Positions 29,856-39,175 are shown, numbered from the stretch's first letter. The stretch: DNA of 64,000 bases from Kribbella sp. VKM Ac-2568 (GCF_004345365.1 NZ_SLVF01000010.1:275075-339074); one strand, 5' to 3'. Notes: generated by a model from the letters alone, not told the origin. Translations and numbers: made by a program.

Positions 29856-30377
29856 TGGACAGTGTTCGCGCGGCTCCGCGAGAACACGTCGTCCGAGGTC
29901 AAGGGCGGTCTGGCTGTTGCGGTGCGCGACAGGTGTCGTGGACGTGTGGTGGTGGGCTGACGGCAGAGCCTGGTCTAGGCCTCGTGGGGCCTGGTGGAGT
30001 TGAAGCTCGCCTTCGATCGGCGACCAGGATGCTCCGCCGCGACAGTTCGCCCGGGCTGCTGGCTGGTCTCCTGAGTAAACGCGGTGGCAGTCCCGAGCGG
30101 TGCCGTAGGCGGCGGCGAAAAGCGGTGGCCGAGGAAGCCCACCACCACGCTCTCGATCGCCGCCGGCGGTCTCGACGCCGTCGAGGCCTTGGGCGCAATG
30201 GCGACCGGGGACGGAGCCGGGGAGGGGAGGCCGCGGCCGAGTTCGCCGCGCGACGCTCACGAGTTGGCGCGCCGGTGCGCGGCACGCCTCACCGTCGCCC
30301 GGGCCGCGGAACGGCTCGGCGCCACCCAGGCCTGGACGAGCCCATTGTCGAGCTATATCGACGGGTCGTGTGGGTGA
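29856..30377. other. Left part of the block inside the ligase gene, no gene recognised
   Basis: About 520 bases between the ligase fragment and the secreted HAF-like gene. It opens with an imperfect inverted repeat around 29863-29890 (arms GTGTTCGCGCGG and CGCGAGAACAC). Translations are Arg-rich and show no transposase motif I can name, but this would be the expected place for remains of the inserted element. Confidence 0.4.
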
Positions 30378-31442
30378 TCACGATGTGCAGGACCATGTCA
30401 CGGGACGGGAATGGCCCTGTGCGTCTGCGCTGATGCCCGCGGCGGTGTTGTTGTTGGTGGCCACCGTGGCAGACGTGGAGAAGGGGTAGCCGGCGGCGAG
30501 CGCGGGGAGCGGTTGCTCGTGGTCACCGACCCAGATCACCGCACCGAGGTCGGCGTCGAACCCCACCACCGTTCCGTGGTCGTTCACCGCGTTGGGCTGG
30601 GTCCCCGGCAGGGCACGTGGCCCGGTCGGTGCCCACACGACCGCGCTCCCCAGGTCCTCGGATCCGCCGGTCAGTACGGCAGAACCGACGATGTAGGGAC
30701 CTGCGGCGGCGCGTGCGACCGAGTTGGTGCCGGGCACGGGGCCGGGCAGCGTCGTCAGCCCTTCGCGGACCGTGCCCGCGATGGCCTGCTGCCTGAACTC
30801 TTCGCCGGCCGTCTCGGTCCACCCCACGACGGCGCCCTGCTGCGTGACGTCGGTGAGGTAGGCCGAGCCTGCCATCACGCCGAGATCCTGGATCGACTGC
30901 GGGGAGTTCGCGGACCAGGCGACGGCGTGGCTGGTCTCCCCGCCTGCCGCGTAGCCGACGATCAGGCCGGCGTCGTTGATCGCCGTCGGCACGGCGAAGC
31001 CGCCGCCAGGCAGCAACGGGAGGTCGATGACCTGGCCACCGCGCCAGAGGACTCCGTGTGTCGGGGTGTCCACATCTTGGGTGGCGCCGACCACGTCGCC
31101 GTGGCTGTTCACGTCCTGCGCGACCGCGCCCACGCCGCCCGGAGCGGCGAGCACGGTCACATCGCCGTCGTGCCACACCAACGGGCGCGTCCTGCCGTCC
31201 ACATCGACGCCGTAGCCGGCAAACGAGTCGTGGCGGTCGCTGTTGTACACGTACCCGGCGCTCCACCCGGCCGGTAGCGGGAGCTCGTTGATCACCCAGG
31301 TACAGCCGACCGTCCCATCCAGGGTGCTTAGCTGCTCCGCCGCCGCGGCCGGAGGCGGCATCTGCATCACCGTCGCCGCGATAACCGCAACGAGACCGGC
31401 AAGCTGCGGCAAGCATCGAAAGCGGCGCACTGAACACACCAT
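30378..31442 (-). CDS. Secreted HAF-repeat-like protein
   Basis: From the ATG at 31442 (GTGGGGA upstream) the protein has 354 residues. A signal peptide of about 35 residues ends PPPAAAA. The mature part is built of repeated beta units of the HAF type, each with an xxNxxGxVVG core: AQDVNSHGDVVGAT, AINDAGLIVGYA, DVTQQGAVVGWT, AVNDHGTVVGFD and VATNNNTAAGIS. This predicts an extracellular beta-propeller-like protein of unknown ligand. It lies inside the 2-kb block that splits the DNA ligase, hence probably arrived with it. Confidence 0.75.
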   Translation of the reverse strand: MVCSVRRFRCLPQLAGLVAVIAATVMQMPPPAAAAEQLSTLDGTVGCTWVINELPLPAGWSAGYVYNSDRHDSFAGYGVDVDGRTRPLVWHDGDVTVLAAPGGVGAVAQDVNSHGDVVGATQDVDTPTHGVLWRGGQVIDLPLLPGGGFAVPTAINDAGLIVGYAAGGETSHAVAWSANSPQSIQDLGVMAGSAYLTDVTQQGAVVGWTETAGEEFRQQAIAGTVREGLTTLPGPVPGTNSVARAAAGPYIVGSAVLTGGSEDLGSAVVWAPTGPRALPGTQPNAVNDHGTVVGFDADLGAVIWVGDHEQPLPALAAGYPFSTSATVATNNNTAAGISADAQGHSRPVTWSCTS

Positions 31443-31842
31443 TTGTCCCCACCTTTTCAACGACGGATGCGCCACTATAGAGGCCGGAACGGCTCAGATG
31501 CGGAAATGCGTGACCTGCCCTGGTGGCCGCACCGGAGGCGGCGGGCGTTAACGGGGCCCGACTTGTGTGAGCGGCAACGAGAGTCGAAACGACGTCTATC
31601 CAGGTGTGCTCACCAGCCGCGGTCCTGCGCCACGTGTACGGACGGCGATAACGACCGTTCCCGCGCACCGCCGCCGCCCACCGGTTTCGCACGGCTTATG
31701 TCCCGGCGCGTCCAACCTAGGCATCCCACCAGCGGCCAGGTCCGCATCTCCATGTGGGTGTCGCGCACAGACTGCCGACCAGCCGCAATGCGACAGTCCG
31801 CGACACCTCTAGGGCCCCAATGAAAAGTCAAGCACCGCGAAA

Positions 31843-32221
31843 CCGTGGACGCGTCGGCGGCGTTCTCGGCCCGCTTCGTCACCCGGAGGTTGTGATCGCC
31901 GGCTGCTACACAGACGATGGCGAGCTCGTCATCGTCGGCCGCACGGTAGTGCTCACGGCGGCGCAGTCGGCCGAGCTCGGTGCTGTACTGAAACCGGCGC
32001 GTCACGGCCATCCGTGGCCGGACGGGATCAGCTCGCAGCGGTGGGGCGGCCGCGATGCGCGCAAGCCGCTCACCAAGGTGGAACCGCTGGTCGTGATCGA
32101 CGTGCTGGCCGATGCCGCGATGCAGGCTGGGCAATGGCGGCATGGGCTGCGATACGCCCGGCACCGTCCAGATCTGACTCCTGACGACGTGCCGACCCTC
32201 GCAGCACCCGCTGCCACATGA
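31843..32221 (+). pseudogene. ATP-dependent DNA ligase, C-terminal fragment
   Basis: About 125 codons of the ligase OB-fold domain: GRVGGVLGPLRHPEVVIAG, DDGELVIVGRTVVLTAAQSA, HPWPDGISSQRWGG, KVEPLVVIDVLADAAMQAG and WRHGLRYARHRPDL. This continues exactly where the fragment at 29346-29855 ends, with about ten codons missing at the joint. Motif V/VI-type residues are present but without the adenylation core the product is inert. Confidence 0.8.
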
Positions 32222-32296
32222 CTGGACGCGCTCATTGACCGGACCCGGCGTAGCGCGGACGGTATTCCTATATACCGGCCAAAGGGGGTGGGCGGC

Positions 32297-32994
32297 GTGA
32301 CTGAGCCGGATTCGGGTGCGTCCAGTCCTGTCAGCGCGGATAGCAGGGAGGACAAGCTGCGGAAGGACCTGGGCATCGAGTACTACGCCATCCTCGACGT
32401 GGTCACCGACTACGACCGGCGGCTGGTGACCGTGAAGGGCTGGTCGGTCACCCTCTCACTGGCCCTCCTGGGGCTGGGCTTCGAGAAGTCGCACTACGCG
32501 CTGTTCGGGCTGGCGGCATTCAGCGCAGCTGCGTTCTGGATGATCGACGCGCTGAACAAGGAGTTCCAGATGGCCTACTACTCGCGGATGCGGGACATCG
32601 AGGTGGCCGCCTACTACCTCAACAAGGTGCCGATGCCGGAGTTCGGGGAGATGTCGGCGCCGCGCATCGACTGGTACTGGAGCTACAAGGGTCACCGGGG
32701 TGCCGACGATCCCCGGTACGACAAGAAGTACGTCGGCCGCCACCCGATCCGCACCCCTTCGACTGGCGGCACCGCCAGCCGTGGCGGCGGACGGCGCCCG
32801 AAATCCGCAACCTGCTCCGTCGGCCGCGCAGGATCCTGTCACAGCGCCGGCCGCCGAGAGAGGACCCGTCCGCGCGGCCACAGAAGGTAATGTGGCAGGT
32901 CGCTCTGCCGCATGTGATTGTTGTCGTCGTCGGCCTGGTCCTGTTCGTCGCCGCCCTCGCCGGCCTACCGGTGATACACGAACATCGTCCCTAG
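32297..32994 (+). pseudogene. Membrane protein with 2TM unit, late frameshift
   Basis: From the GTG at 32297 (preceded by AAAGGGGG) the protein starts with a soluble helix KDLGIEYYAILDVVTDYDRR and two membrane helices (WSVTLSLALLGLGF, YALFGLAAFSAAAFWMI), then EFQMAYYSRMRDIEVAAYYL. Near 32752 a one-base shift diverts the frame; the proper continuation is FDWRHRQPWRRTAPEIRNLL, a basic stretch, and a third membrane helix VALPHVIVVVVGLVLFVAAL to the TAG at 32992. The architecture recalls 2TM effector-like proteins but I see no diagnostic motif. As read, a truncated 200-residue product would be made. Confidence 0.6.
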
Positions 32995-33055
32995 CTTGTG
33001 ATCCCGACCCGACGAGTGAGCTGAGGTGTCGCCGCGTCGTGGCAGCCTGGGCTGC

Positions 33056-33724
33056 ATGTGTGGACGCTACGCATCAGCAGCCAGCCGGGCGAACCTGCTC
33101 GAGCAGTTCGTGGTCGACGAGCAGAACGCGGACGAGCTCCGCGGGCCCGACTACAACGTCGCGCCGACGAAGCAGGCGCCGGTCGTCATCGCGCGGGCGC
33201 TGAAAGACGCTCCGGACGATGAGGATCCAGTTCGGCAGCTTCGCAGCTTCCGGTGAGGGCTGGTCCCGTTCTGGGCGAAGGACCTGAGGATCGGGTCGAG
33301 GCTGGTCAACGCTCGCGCGGAGACGGTTCACGACAAGCCGTCGTTCCGGGCGGCGTTCAAGTCCCGGCGGGCACTGATCCCGGTCGACGCGTTCTATGAG
33401 TGGCTGGAGACCGAGCAGATCAGCGAGAGCAGCGGCAAGCCGCTGAAGCAGCCGTTCGCGCTGCGCCCAGCCGGCGGGGAGAGCCTGGCGCTCGCCGGTC
33501 TCTACGAGTTCTGGCGGGACAAGTCCAAGCCCGACGACGACCCGGACGCGTGGGTGCCGACGTACACGATCATCGCCATCACCGCGACCGATGAGGTCGG
33601 CCGGATCCACGATCGGATGCCGATGGCGATCGCCAAGGCGCACTGGGACGACTGGCTGGACCCCCGCAATCAGGCCACCGACGACCTGCTGGCGCTGATG
33701 GCGCCACCGCTGGATGGGAGCTGA
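33056..33724 (+). pseudogene. SRAP (HMCES/YedK-type) protein, Trp to TGA
   Basis: The start MCGRYASAASR carries the catalytic Cys2 of SRAP proteins, which crosslink to abasic sites in single-stranded DNA. PDYNVAPTKQAPVV follows. At 33254 a TGA stands in SFR-*-GLVPFWAK, where the family has Trp (RWGLVPFWAK). Past it the frame is fully intact: RLVNARAETV, FKSRRALIPVDAFYEW, LAGLYEFWRD, TYTIIAITATDEVGRIHDRM and a normal C-terminus. A single nonsense substitution has therefore inactivated an otherwise perfect 222-codon gene. Confidence 0.9.
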
Positions 33725-33732
33725 AGGTCCTA

Positions 33733-34102
33733 GTGGAACACCGGCCACTTCCATCAGGCCGTCATGCAGGCCGCGATCCGCGTCAACGCAGAGACACAGG
33801 CCAAGTTGGGCCGGATGGACGTGTCCGAGACGGAACTCTTCAATCAGGCGTTCACGTTGGACTCGCCGAAGAGAGGAGCGGCTCGGCTCCGGCTGGCGGA
33901 TGACGACGGCAACAAGACCTACCAGAACCTCCGCCGCGGCGCACTGGCGTTCGCGGAGGGCCTCTACACCGCGATCCGAAACCCCGGCATGCACACACCG
34001 CAACCGAGCGGCGGAGGAGAGGAGCAACTCGCTCTTGAGCAGCTAGCGGCGTTCAGCTTGCTGGCTCGGTGGGTCGACCAAGCAATTGTCGACGAGCTCT
34101 GA
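33733..34102 (+). pseudogene. TIGR02391 (Ymh-like) protein, C-terminal fragment
   Basis: In the frame from about 33733 the sequence reads WNTGHFHQAVMQAAIRVNAE, then LFNQAFTLDSPKRGAARLRL, YQNLRRGALAFAEGLYTAIR and NPGMHTPQP. This matches the C-terminal domain of the TIGR02391 family, often near phage and defence genes. The N-terminal half is missing; the fragment begins nine bases after the SRAP stop. An ATG at 33764 could still initiate a 112-residue piece. Confidence 0.65.
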
Positions 34103-34257
34103 CTATGGGAACGCGTCAATGACGTCGCACTCCCTCTGAGCGGACGACGTCGCCTCCGGTCAACTGCAGGCTGCGGGGTTGTGTCGATCCGCATCCTCGC
34201 CGCGGTAGTGCACCATGCTGTGCACTGCCGGCACGCTAACAAAGAGAGAGGCGACCA

Positions 34258-34590
34258 GTGGCCCAGAGAGTGGAAATCCTGCTCACAGACGACCTCGACG
34301 GCCGCGATCTCCCTGCCGGCAAGGGAGAGACCGTGACCTTCGCGCTCCACGGCAGCTCCTACGAGATCGACCTCGGCACCAAGAACGCCGCAGCACTCCG
34401 CAAGGCGCTGGCTGTCTACATCGAAGCGGCGCGGCCGATCCGGAACAGGCGAGCCAAGAAGGTCACCCGCTCGACTATCGGCGCTGATGCTCGCACCGTG
34501 AAGGCGTGGGCTCGCGCCAACGGCTACGAGGTCAACGACCGCGGACGAGTCCCGGCCGACATCAGGAATGCCTTCGAGGCTGCCAACTAG
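34258..34590 (+). CDS. lsr2: Lsr2 nucleoid-associated protein
   Basis: 110 residues from the GTG at 34258, preceded by GAGAGAGG. The N-terminal dimerisation domain (VEILLTDDLDGRDLPAGKGE, VTFALHGSSYEIDLGTKNAA) and the C-terminal DNA-binding domain (VKAWARANGYEVNDRGRVPA) with the minor-groove RGR hook are both complete. Lsr2 is the actinobacterial H-NS analogue: it binds AT-rich, usually foreign, DNA and silences it. This copy stands among foreign gene relics and may be an accessory paralogue rather than the main chromosomal Lsr2. Confidence 0.95.
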   Translation: MAQRVEILLTDDLDGRDLPAGKGETVTFALHGSSYEIDLGTKNAAALRKALAVYIEAARPIRNRRAKKVTRSTIGADARTVKAWARANGYEVNDRGRVPADIRNAFEAAN

Positions 34591-34757
34591 ATTTCACCCT
34601 CGCGGACTGCCGGATTCGCGTGGTACAGGCCGGAGCGGATGGCGCTCAGCTCGCCCTGGCCGCGCCGCAGCAGTTCGTGGTAGGCCGCAACCGCGCGCTG
34701 CGGGTCGCCTAAGCAGGAGACGAGGGCCTCGTTGTCGGTCCTGACGAATCCAAGCAT
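34587..34757 (-). pseudogene. HEAT-repeat protein, N-terminal fragment
   Basis: The ATG at 34757 starts MLGFVRTDNEALVSCLGDPQ and continues with AAYHELLRRGQGELSAIRSG and HANPAVREG, after which a stop follows. The text corresponds to the first HEAT repeats of an actinobacterial HEAT-repeat protein; the rest is deleted. It overlaps the end of lsr2 by four bases. Confidence 0.45.
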
Positions 34758-34936
34758 GACCTCAGTCTCGAGCCACACCAGGAAGCCCGGCAAAGGGATT
34801 CCCCATACGCCGAGGGAAGCGCACACCGACAGGCGCGTGACTGATCGTCCGCGCCTACTCAGCGATGACGCGATGCTCGACGCGTGGTTCGGGATCCTTA
34901 CCGATCCTGCCCGCTGACCGCTGCTGATCCGACGAT

Positions 34937-35500
34937 TCAGGGCTCGTTCGTTGCCTCGGACAGCAACTCGATTCGTCGATGAAGGCGCTTGGGCCAGTAC
35001 CACAGGCCCCACAACCAGACGAGGGCGAACAGGATGTTCGAGCTATGCCAGGCCGAGGTCGTCACGACTTGGCCCACGCCGGAGATCAACAGGAGCACGC
35101 CCAGGGCAACGGTCAGTTTGTGTACGCGGCGGAAGCGGTGCAGCTGCTCGGCGGCGAGGCGTAGAGCCGCCGCCCGGGTTTCTGGATCGGCCGGGATCGG
35201 GCCGCGATCGACCGCGCGTCGGGCTGCCTTCGACTTGTCCGCCGGCAGGTCGCCGATGGCCGCGCGCACCATACGTCGCCGCATGTCGATCGCGAAAGCC
35301 ACTGGGAGGCCGAATGCCACCGCGCCGATGAGTCCTCCGACAGCAGCGGCGGTCCAACCCTCCGGCCCGGCGATTTTGAGGGTGACCGCAATCGCGATCC
35401 CGAAGGGGAGGCCGGTAGCCAAGGCGAGGGCCCACCTCGGAAGGTTGGCCAGGTAGCTGCGCACCTGCGCATCATCTCCCATCACCACGACATCGCGCAT
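34937..35500 (-). CDS. Four-helix membrane protein
   Basis: 187 residues from the ATG at 35500 (an alternative Met is seven codons in). Two N-terminal membrane helices (WALALATGLPFGIAIAVTLK, AAAVGGLIGAVAFGLPVAFA), a charged cytosolic loop with DMRRRMVRAAIGDLPADKSK, then two C-terminal helices (LTVALGVLLLISGVGQVV, ILFALVWLWGLWYWP). The clean frame and topology support a real gene. No family name can be given. Confidence 0.65.
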   Translation of the reverse strand: MRDVVVMGDDAQVRSYLANLPRWALALATGLPFGIAIAVTLKIAGPEGWTAAAVGGLIGAVAFGLPVAFAIDMRRRMVRAAIGDLPADKSKAARRAVDRGPIPADPETRAAALRLAAEQLHRFRRVHKLTVALGVLLLISGVGQVVTTSAWHSSNILFALVWLWGLWYWPKRLHRRIELLSEATNEP

Positions 35501-35953
35501 GAGGCCGCTGGTGGTTCCTACTGCACGTCACGCACTTGCTCCACGTCGGCCGGTTGAAGGTCTGCTCGGTGGGACGCCGGCCACAGCCTTCTGCGGCCGC
35601 TGTCGGCCACCGGCTGCAGAGGTGGGGCTCCGGATCGGACGAGGGCTCTCCTGAGACGTCGATGTTCGGAAAACCGTTCGAAACTGCTCTACGGCTCGTT
35701 CCCTGGAGGAGCCCGCCCTGTCGCCGGAGCAGGGTGTTCTGCTTCGGCGACCGGCGAAGCAGGCGTGTTAGCCGGTGATCGTCTTATAGGCCAGTTCCGC
35801 CAGGGCGGTGGCGGCGGAACAGCCGGGCCGCTGTAGGCCGCAGACGGATGACCAGCGAATCGCTGCTTGTTGTACCAGAGCGCGGAGGCGCCGGACTAGA
35901 GTGATTCCTCCAGCATCGCTGACGGCGTCCGAGGCGCGTGGCAGGCTGGCGAG
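35501..35953. other. Intergenic stretch, nothing recognised
   Basis: Between the membrane protein and the SRAP remnant. A few short frames occur; none reads like a protein. Translation of the minus strand from the ppgK side is a shadow. Confidence 0.35.
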
Positions 35954-35957
35954 TATA

Positions 35958-36020
35958 TGTGGTCGATACGCGTCGGTGGCCAGCCGTGCCGATCTGCTCG
36001 ACGCCTGGCGAGGACGCTGA
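35958..36020 (+). pseudogene. 5' stump of a second SRAP gene
   Basis: The codons TGT GGT CGA TAC encode the SRAP active-site start CGRY, followed by ASVASRADLLDAW and then a few unrelated codons and a TGA. The codon before Cys is ATA instead of ATG. The stretch parallels MCGRYASAASRANLLEQF of the copy at 33056. Only about sixteen codons remain. Two broken SRAP genes thus lie within 3 kb. Confidence 0.7.
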
Positions 36021-36056
36021 CCCGGTGCGGCAACTGGGGGCGAGGGGAGAGATCAG

Positions 36057-36818
36057 GTGCCCAGGATGAGGACGTCGACCGCTTTCGGGGTCGACATCGG
36101 CGGCAGCGGGATCAAGGGCGCCATCGTCGACCTGGAGACGGGCGACCTGGCCGCGGAGCGGGTGAAGTACCTGACGCCCAACCCGTCCACTCCGGAGCCC
36201 GTCGCCGAGGTCGTGGCCCGGCTGGTCAAGGAGGTCGAGTGGACCGGTGAGCTGGGTGCGACATTCCCGGCCGTGATCAAGAACGGGGTGGCCAAGACCG
36301 CCGCGAACGTCGACAAGAGCTGGATCGGGACCGACGTCGAGAAGGTCTTCACCGACATCACCCACTGCGACGTGACCGTGCTCAACGATGCCGACGCGGC
36401 CGGTATCGCCGAGGCCCGGTTCGGCGCGGCCAAGGGCGTCGACGGCGTGGTCATCCTGCTCACCTTCGGCACCGGTATCGGCAGCGCGCAGCTGCTCGAC
36501 GGCCAGCTCGTGCCCAACACCGAGCTCGGTCACCTCGAGCTGGACGGGTACGACGCGGAGAAGAAGGCCTCCTCGGCGGCGAAGGACAACGAGGGCCTGT
36601 CGTACAAACAGTGGGCCAAGCGGGTGCAGCGATACCTTCGGCACGTGGAGAACCTGTTCACCCCCGACCTGTTCGTGGTCGGCGGCGGGGTCAGCAAGTA
36701 CGCCGACAAGTGGGTGCCGCTGCTCGAGATCTCCACCCCGGTGAAGCCGGCTCAGCTGCTCAACAACGCCGGCATCGTCGGCGCGGCGATGGCCGCGCAC
36801 GAGAAGTTCACCGAGTAG
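36057..36818 (+). CDS. ppgK: Polyphosphate glucokinase
   Basis: 253 residues, ROK-type sugar kinase that phosphorylates glucose with polyphosphate (and usually ATP). The phosphate-1 motif FGVDIGGSGIKGAIVDLETG is followed by the PpgK-specific LTPNPSTPEPVAEVV. Glucose-binding NDADAAGIAEARFGAAKG, phosphate-2 LLTFGTGIGSAQLLDG and NTELGHLELDG (HxxE sugar contact) are present, as is the family-typical KDNEGLSYKQWAKRVQRYL. The GTG start at 36057 has GGGGAGAG upstream; an ATG lies three codons in. The gene is complete and the product cytosolic. Confidence 0.93.
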   Translation: MPRMRTSTAFGVDIGGSGIKGAIVDLETGDLAAERVKYLTPNPSTPEPVAEVVARLVKEVEWTGELGATFPAVIKNGVAKTAANVDKSWIGTDVEKVFTDITHCDVTVLNDADAAGIAEARFGAAKGVDGVVILLTFGTGIGSAQLLDGQLVPNTELGHLELDGYDAEKKASSAAKDNEGLSYKQWAKRVQRYLRHVENLFTPDLFVVGGGVSKYADKWVPLLEISTPVKPAQLLNNAGIVGAAMAAHEKFTE

Positions 36819-36914
36819 GCCGGGCTACAACCCGGCGCCGGTGTCGGCGGCGGGTCGCCCGTCGTACCGCTAGCGTGCGCGGCCGCCGGTAGCTCGAGGG
36901 GAGCTGCGGCGGCA

Positions 36915-37117
36915 GTCAGCGCGGGTGAGCTCAGCTCGGGGACGTACTTGTAGATGGTGGCGCGGCTGACGCCGAGCAGCCGCGCGATCGAGGACACCGT
37001 GTTGTCGGGTTTGCCGAGCAGATCGCGGGCGTGCTGGATCTGCTCGGTGGTCATCGCCGGTGGCCGACCGAGACGGGTTCCGCGGGCGCGGGCCGCGTCC
37101 AGGCCTCCACGGCCCAG
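36915..37117 (-). pseudogene. Serine recombinase (resolvase/invertase), C-terminal HTH fragment
   Basis: The minus strand encodes GLDAARARGTRLGRPPAMTT, EQIQHARDLLGKPDNTVSSI and ARLLGVSRATIYKYVPEL, the hinge helix and Hin-type helix-turn-helix of a resolvase/invertase. The catalytic N-terminal domain with the active Ser is missing. Together with the Tn3-like transposase stump 80 bases away it marks the ruin of a Tn3-family transposon. Confidence 0.8.
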
Positions 37118-37198
37118 AACTCCCGAGGCTGTCACGAAGTGACAAGTAGCTGACCGTCTCTGGCGTGTCGGTGCCTTGGGTCCCAACGGTTCATCATC

Positions 37199-37335
37199 GT
37201 GCGCGCCGAGTGGTCGACCGAGGATCTCGTGGGTTCGTGGACTCTGGTCGACGAGGACTGGCGACTAGTGGGGAACAAGTTCGGCCCGACCCGATTCGGG
37301 TTCGCGCTGCTGCTGAGGTTCTTCGAGCTGGAATC
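37199..37335 (+). pseudogene. Tn3-family transposase, 5' stump
   Basis: From a GTG at 37199 the frame reads VRAEWSTEDLVGSWTLVDED, then WRLVGNKFGPTRFGFALLLR and FFELE, the conserved N-terminus (DUF4158) of Tn3-family transposases, which are about 1,000 residues long. Similarity ends at FFELE, two or three bases before the stop of the convergent AlbA_2 gene: the deletion end point can be placed at about 37333. Confidence 0.8.
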
Positions 37336-38576
37336 ACTCACGGGCCTTGATCGCCTGGAGGTTCTGGACACCGCCTTGGTTGACCACGTCGGTCGCAAGG
37401 TCTCGGACCTGATCGAGGAAATCGGACTCGCCGATGTCAGTCCGGACACTGGCCATCACCGGGGCGTAGCGAGGCAGAGGTATCGAACCTTCGTCGTACG
37501 GGTACCCGTTGCCGTCGACCGTTTCGATGATGAGCGGCTCGTCACCCGTCCACTCGACTCCTATCTTCACCTCGTAGTCGCGCGTGCCGTGGTGCTCGGC
37601 CGAGGTGCTAAGGAGCGCCATCAGCGACGCTGTGAATCGCTCCATGCGGTCGGAGCGCAGCCGACTTCCCGGTGCGAATTCGTCGCGCGTGATGGGGTGG
37701 CCGCCGATCGCCGCAGCTAGAGACACGGAGCCATCGCCGTGCACGCTGGCCCAGATCTCCTTCGATCTGCCGCGATCTGTGTCAACCGTCGAACGACTGA
37801 CCCAGCGGCGCAGACCTGGGCGAGGGTTGTGTGTATCGAGGTCGTCGAGCGGGACAGGATGGTTCGGATCTTTGTAGTAGGTGATGGCAGCACCGCGGGC
37901 CGCCTGCAGAATCGAGGTGGCGTCGCCATGGGTCAGTCGTCGACGGTCGGCAGCGAGTATGCGTGGCCGGGCTACGCCGATCATCCAGGCGCGCTCAGCG
38001 ATGGGTCGGCCTGCGGCGAGCTCGCGGTAGAGCGAGTCGAGGGCCTCATGAGTGTTCCGCTGCTCCTCGAACCTCGCCCGATACATCGCCTCGATCTGCC
38101 GCTCCCGCATCCACACCGTGTCAGCATCATTCCGGACCGGCGCGCCGAAGCGGTCATCTCGATAGATCAGGTGAGGTCCGTCCACGCTGGCGGGGACCAC
38201 GACGGCGAGCGCCCGCTGATCCGGGTCCCCGAGCCGGTGAACGCCCAGCCCGAAGACCGGTGGGCTGATCGCGGTGACGGCCGCACTTCGAAGCGTCCGC
38301 TCGTACGCCTCGTCCACCTCACCGATGTCGTGGTGGCCGGTGGCGGCTTTCTGGTTCTCGGTGATGCCGTAGACGATGACACCGCCACCCCTGTTCGCCA
38401 TCGCCGCGACGTCCTTGGGGAAGTCTGTATTGGGAAGCCCCTTCGAGGGCGTGGTTCCTTCTTCCAGTCCAAGTCGTCGGTTTCTCCAAGCCCCTCTGCG
38501 ATGGCGTCATCGAGCAGTCGGCGGTCAGCGGCCCCGGCTGCCGACCGAGCAGCCGATGAAGAGCAGTGAAATCCAT
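37334..38576 (-). pseudogene. AlbA_2 (Schlafen-like, divergent AAA) protein, two frameshifts
   Basis: From the ATG at 38576 (MDFTALHRLLGRQPGPL) the frame shifts near 38512 to reach LLDDAIAEGLGETDDLDWKK and again near 38447 to reach KGLPNTDFPKDVAAMANRGG. After that it is open for 355 codons. The pattern DWKKE...KDVAAMANRGGGVIVYGI is the AlbA_2/Schlafen-like putative nucleic-acid or ATP-binding domain. The C-terminal 230 residues are a clean frame of unknown function. A later Met at 38401 could give a truncated protein lacking the first strand of the domain. Confidence 0.65.
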
Positions 38577-38711
38577 TCTCAGACCGTACCGACGTCTCTC
38601 GAGGTTTGCCGCTGGTGACCAGCCGCCACGTTGGACGGGATCCCGATCGGGGGCTGCTATTGAGGCGGGGTTGTGCCGGTGGCACCCGTTAGAGGTTCGC
38701 AACGGTGAGGC

Positions 38712-39175
38712 CTAGACGCCAGGTTGCTGGTCTGTCGGCTCGGTGAGTCCGGCGGAGATCCGTGGGTCGGCCACCATGCGTTGCTCACCCAGGGTGGGAT
38801 CGATGGTGTCGGCCTCGCTGTCCGTTGGCCCCTGCGGCGCGGGGTCACTCACCGGGCGGCCTCGGCGTGGCCGCCGCAGTACCAGTTGCCGCGGTGCTGT
38901 CGCCAGCCGTTCGCGGGCGAGCCAGGTCACCGCCAGCCGGGGGAGCGGCGCGGGTTCCGCGACAACCAGATCGTCACCAAGCATCACGGTCGTGTCGAAC
39001 AGCCCGCACATGACGATGCGCGCCCGGTGCGGCTGGCAGCGTTCGCAGTGCCGCCGCTCGACGATCCGCCCGGCGTGGTCGGGGTCGAGGGGTCAGCCAG
39101 ATCGTGGCGAGACCGTCGCGGTGCAGCTCGAGCTCGCGGGAGTCGGTCGGCCGGTAGCCGCAGGTCGGACATGCC
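38712..39175 (-). pseudogene. Small zinc-ribbon protein remnant, frameshifted
   Basis: The minus strand begins CPTCGYRPTDSRELELHRDG and LATIWLT, shifts near 39093, and continues GRIVERRHCERCQPHRARIV, MCGLFDTTVMLGDDLVVAEP and a basic tail. Two Cys pairs (CPTC, CERC) suggest a zinc ribbon. This arrangement resembles accessory proteins of actinobacterial integrative elements, but no name can be assigned with confidence. Confidence 0.45.

Noticed and set aside
29856..30377. Transposase in the block splitting the DNA ligase
   Set aside because: None of the six frames shows DDE, HUH, or serine/tyrosine recombinase motifs that I can identify.
32297..34102. Anti-phage system formed by the 2TM protein, SRAP and TIGR02391 genes
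   Set aside because: All three are disrupted or truncated, and no known defence operon with this content is recognised; only a weak hint of a former island remains.
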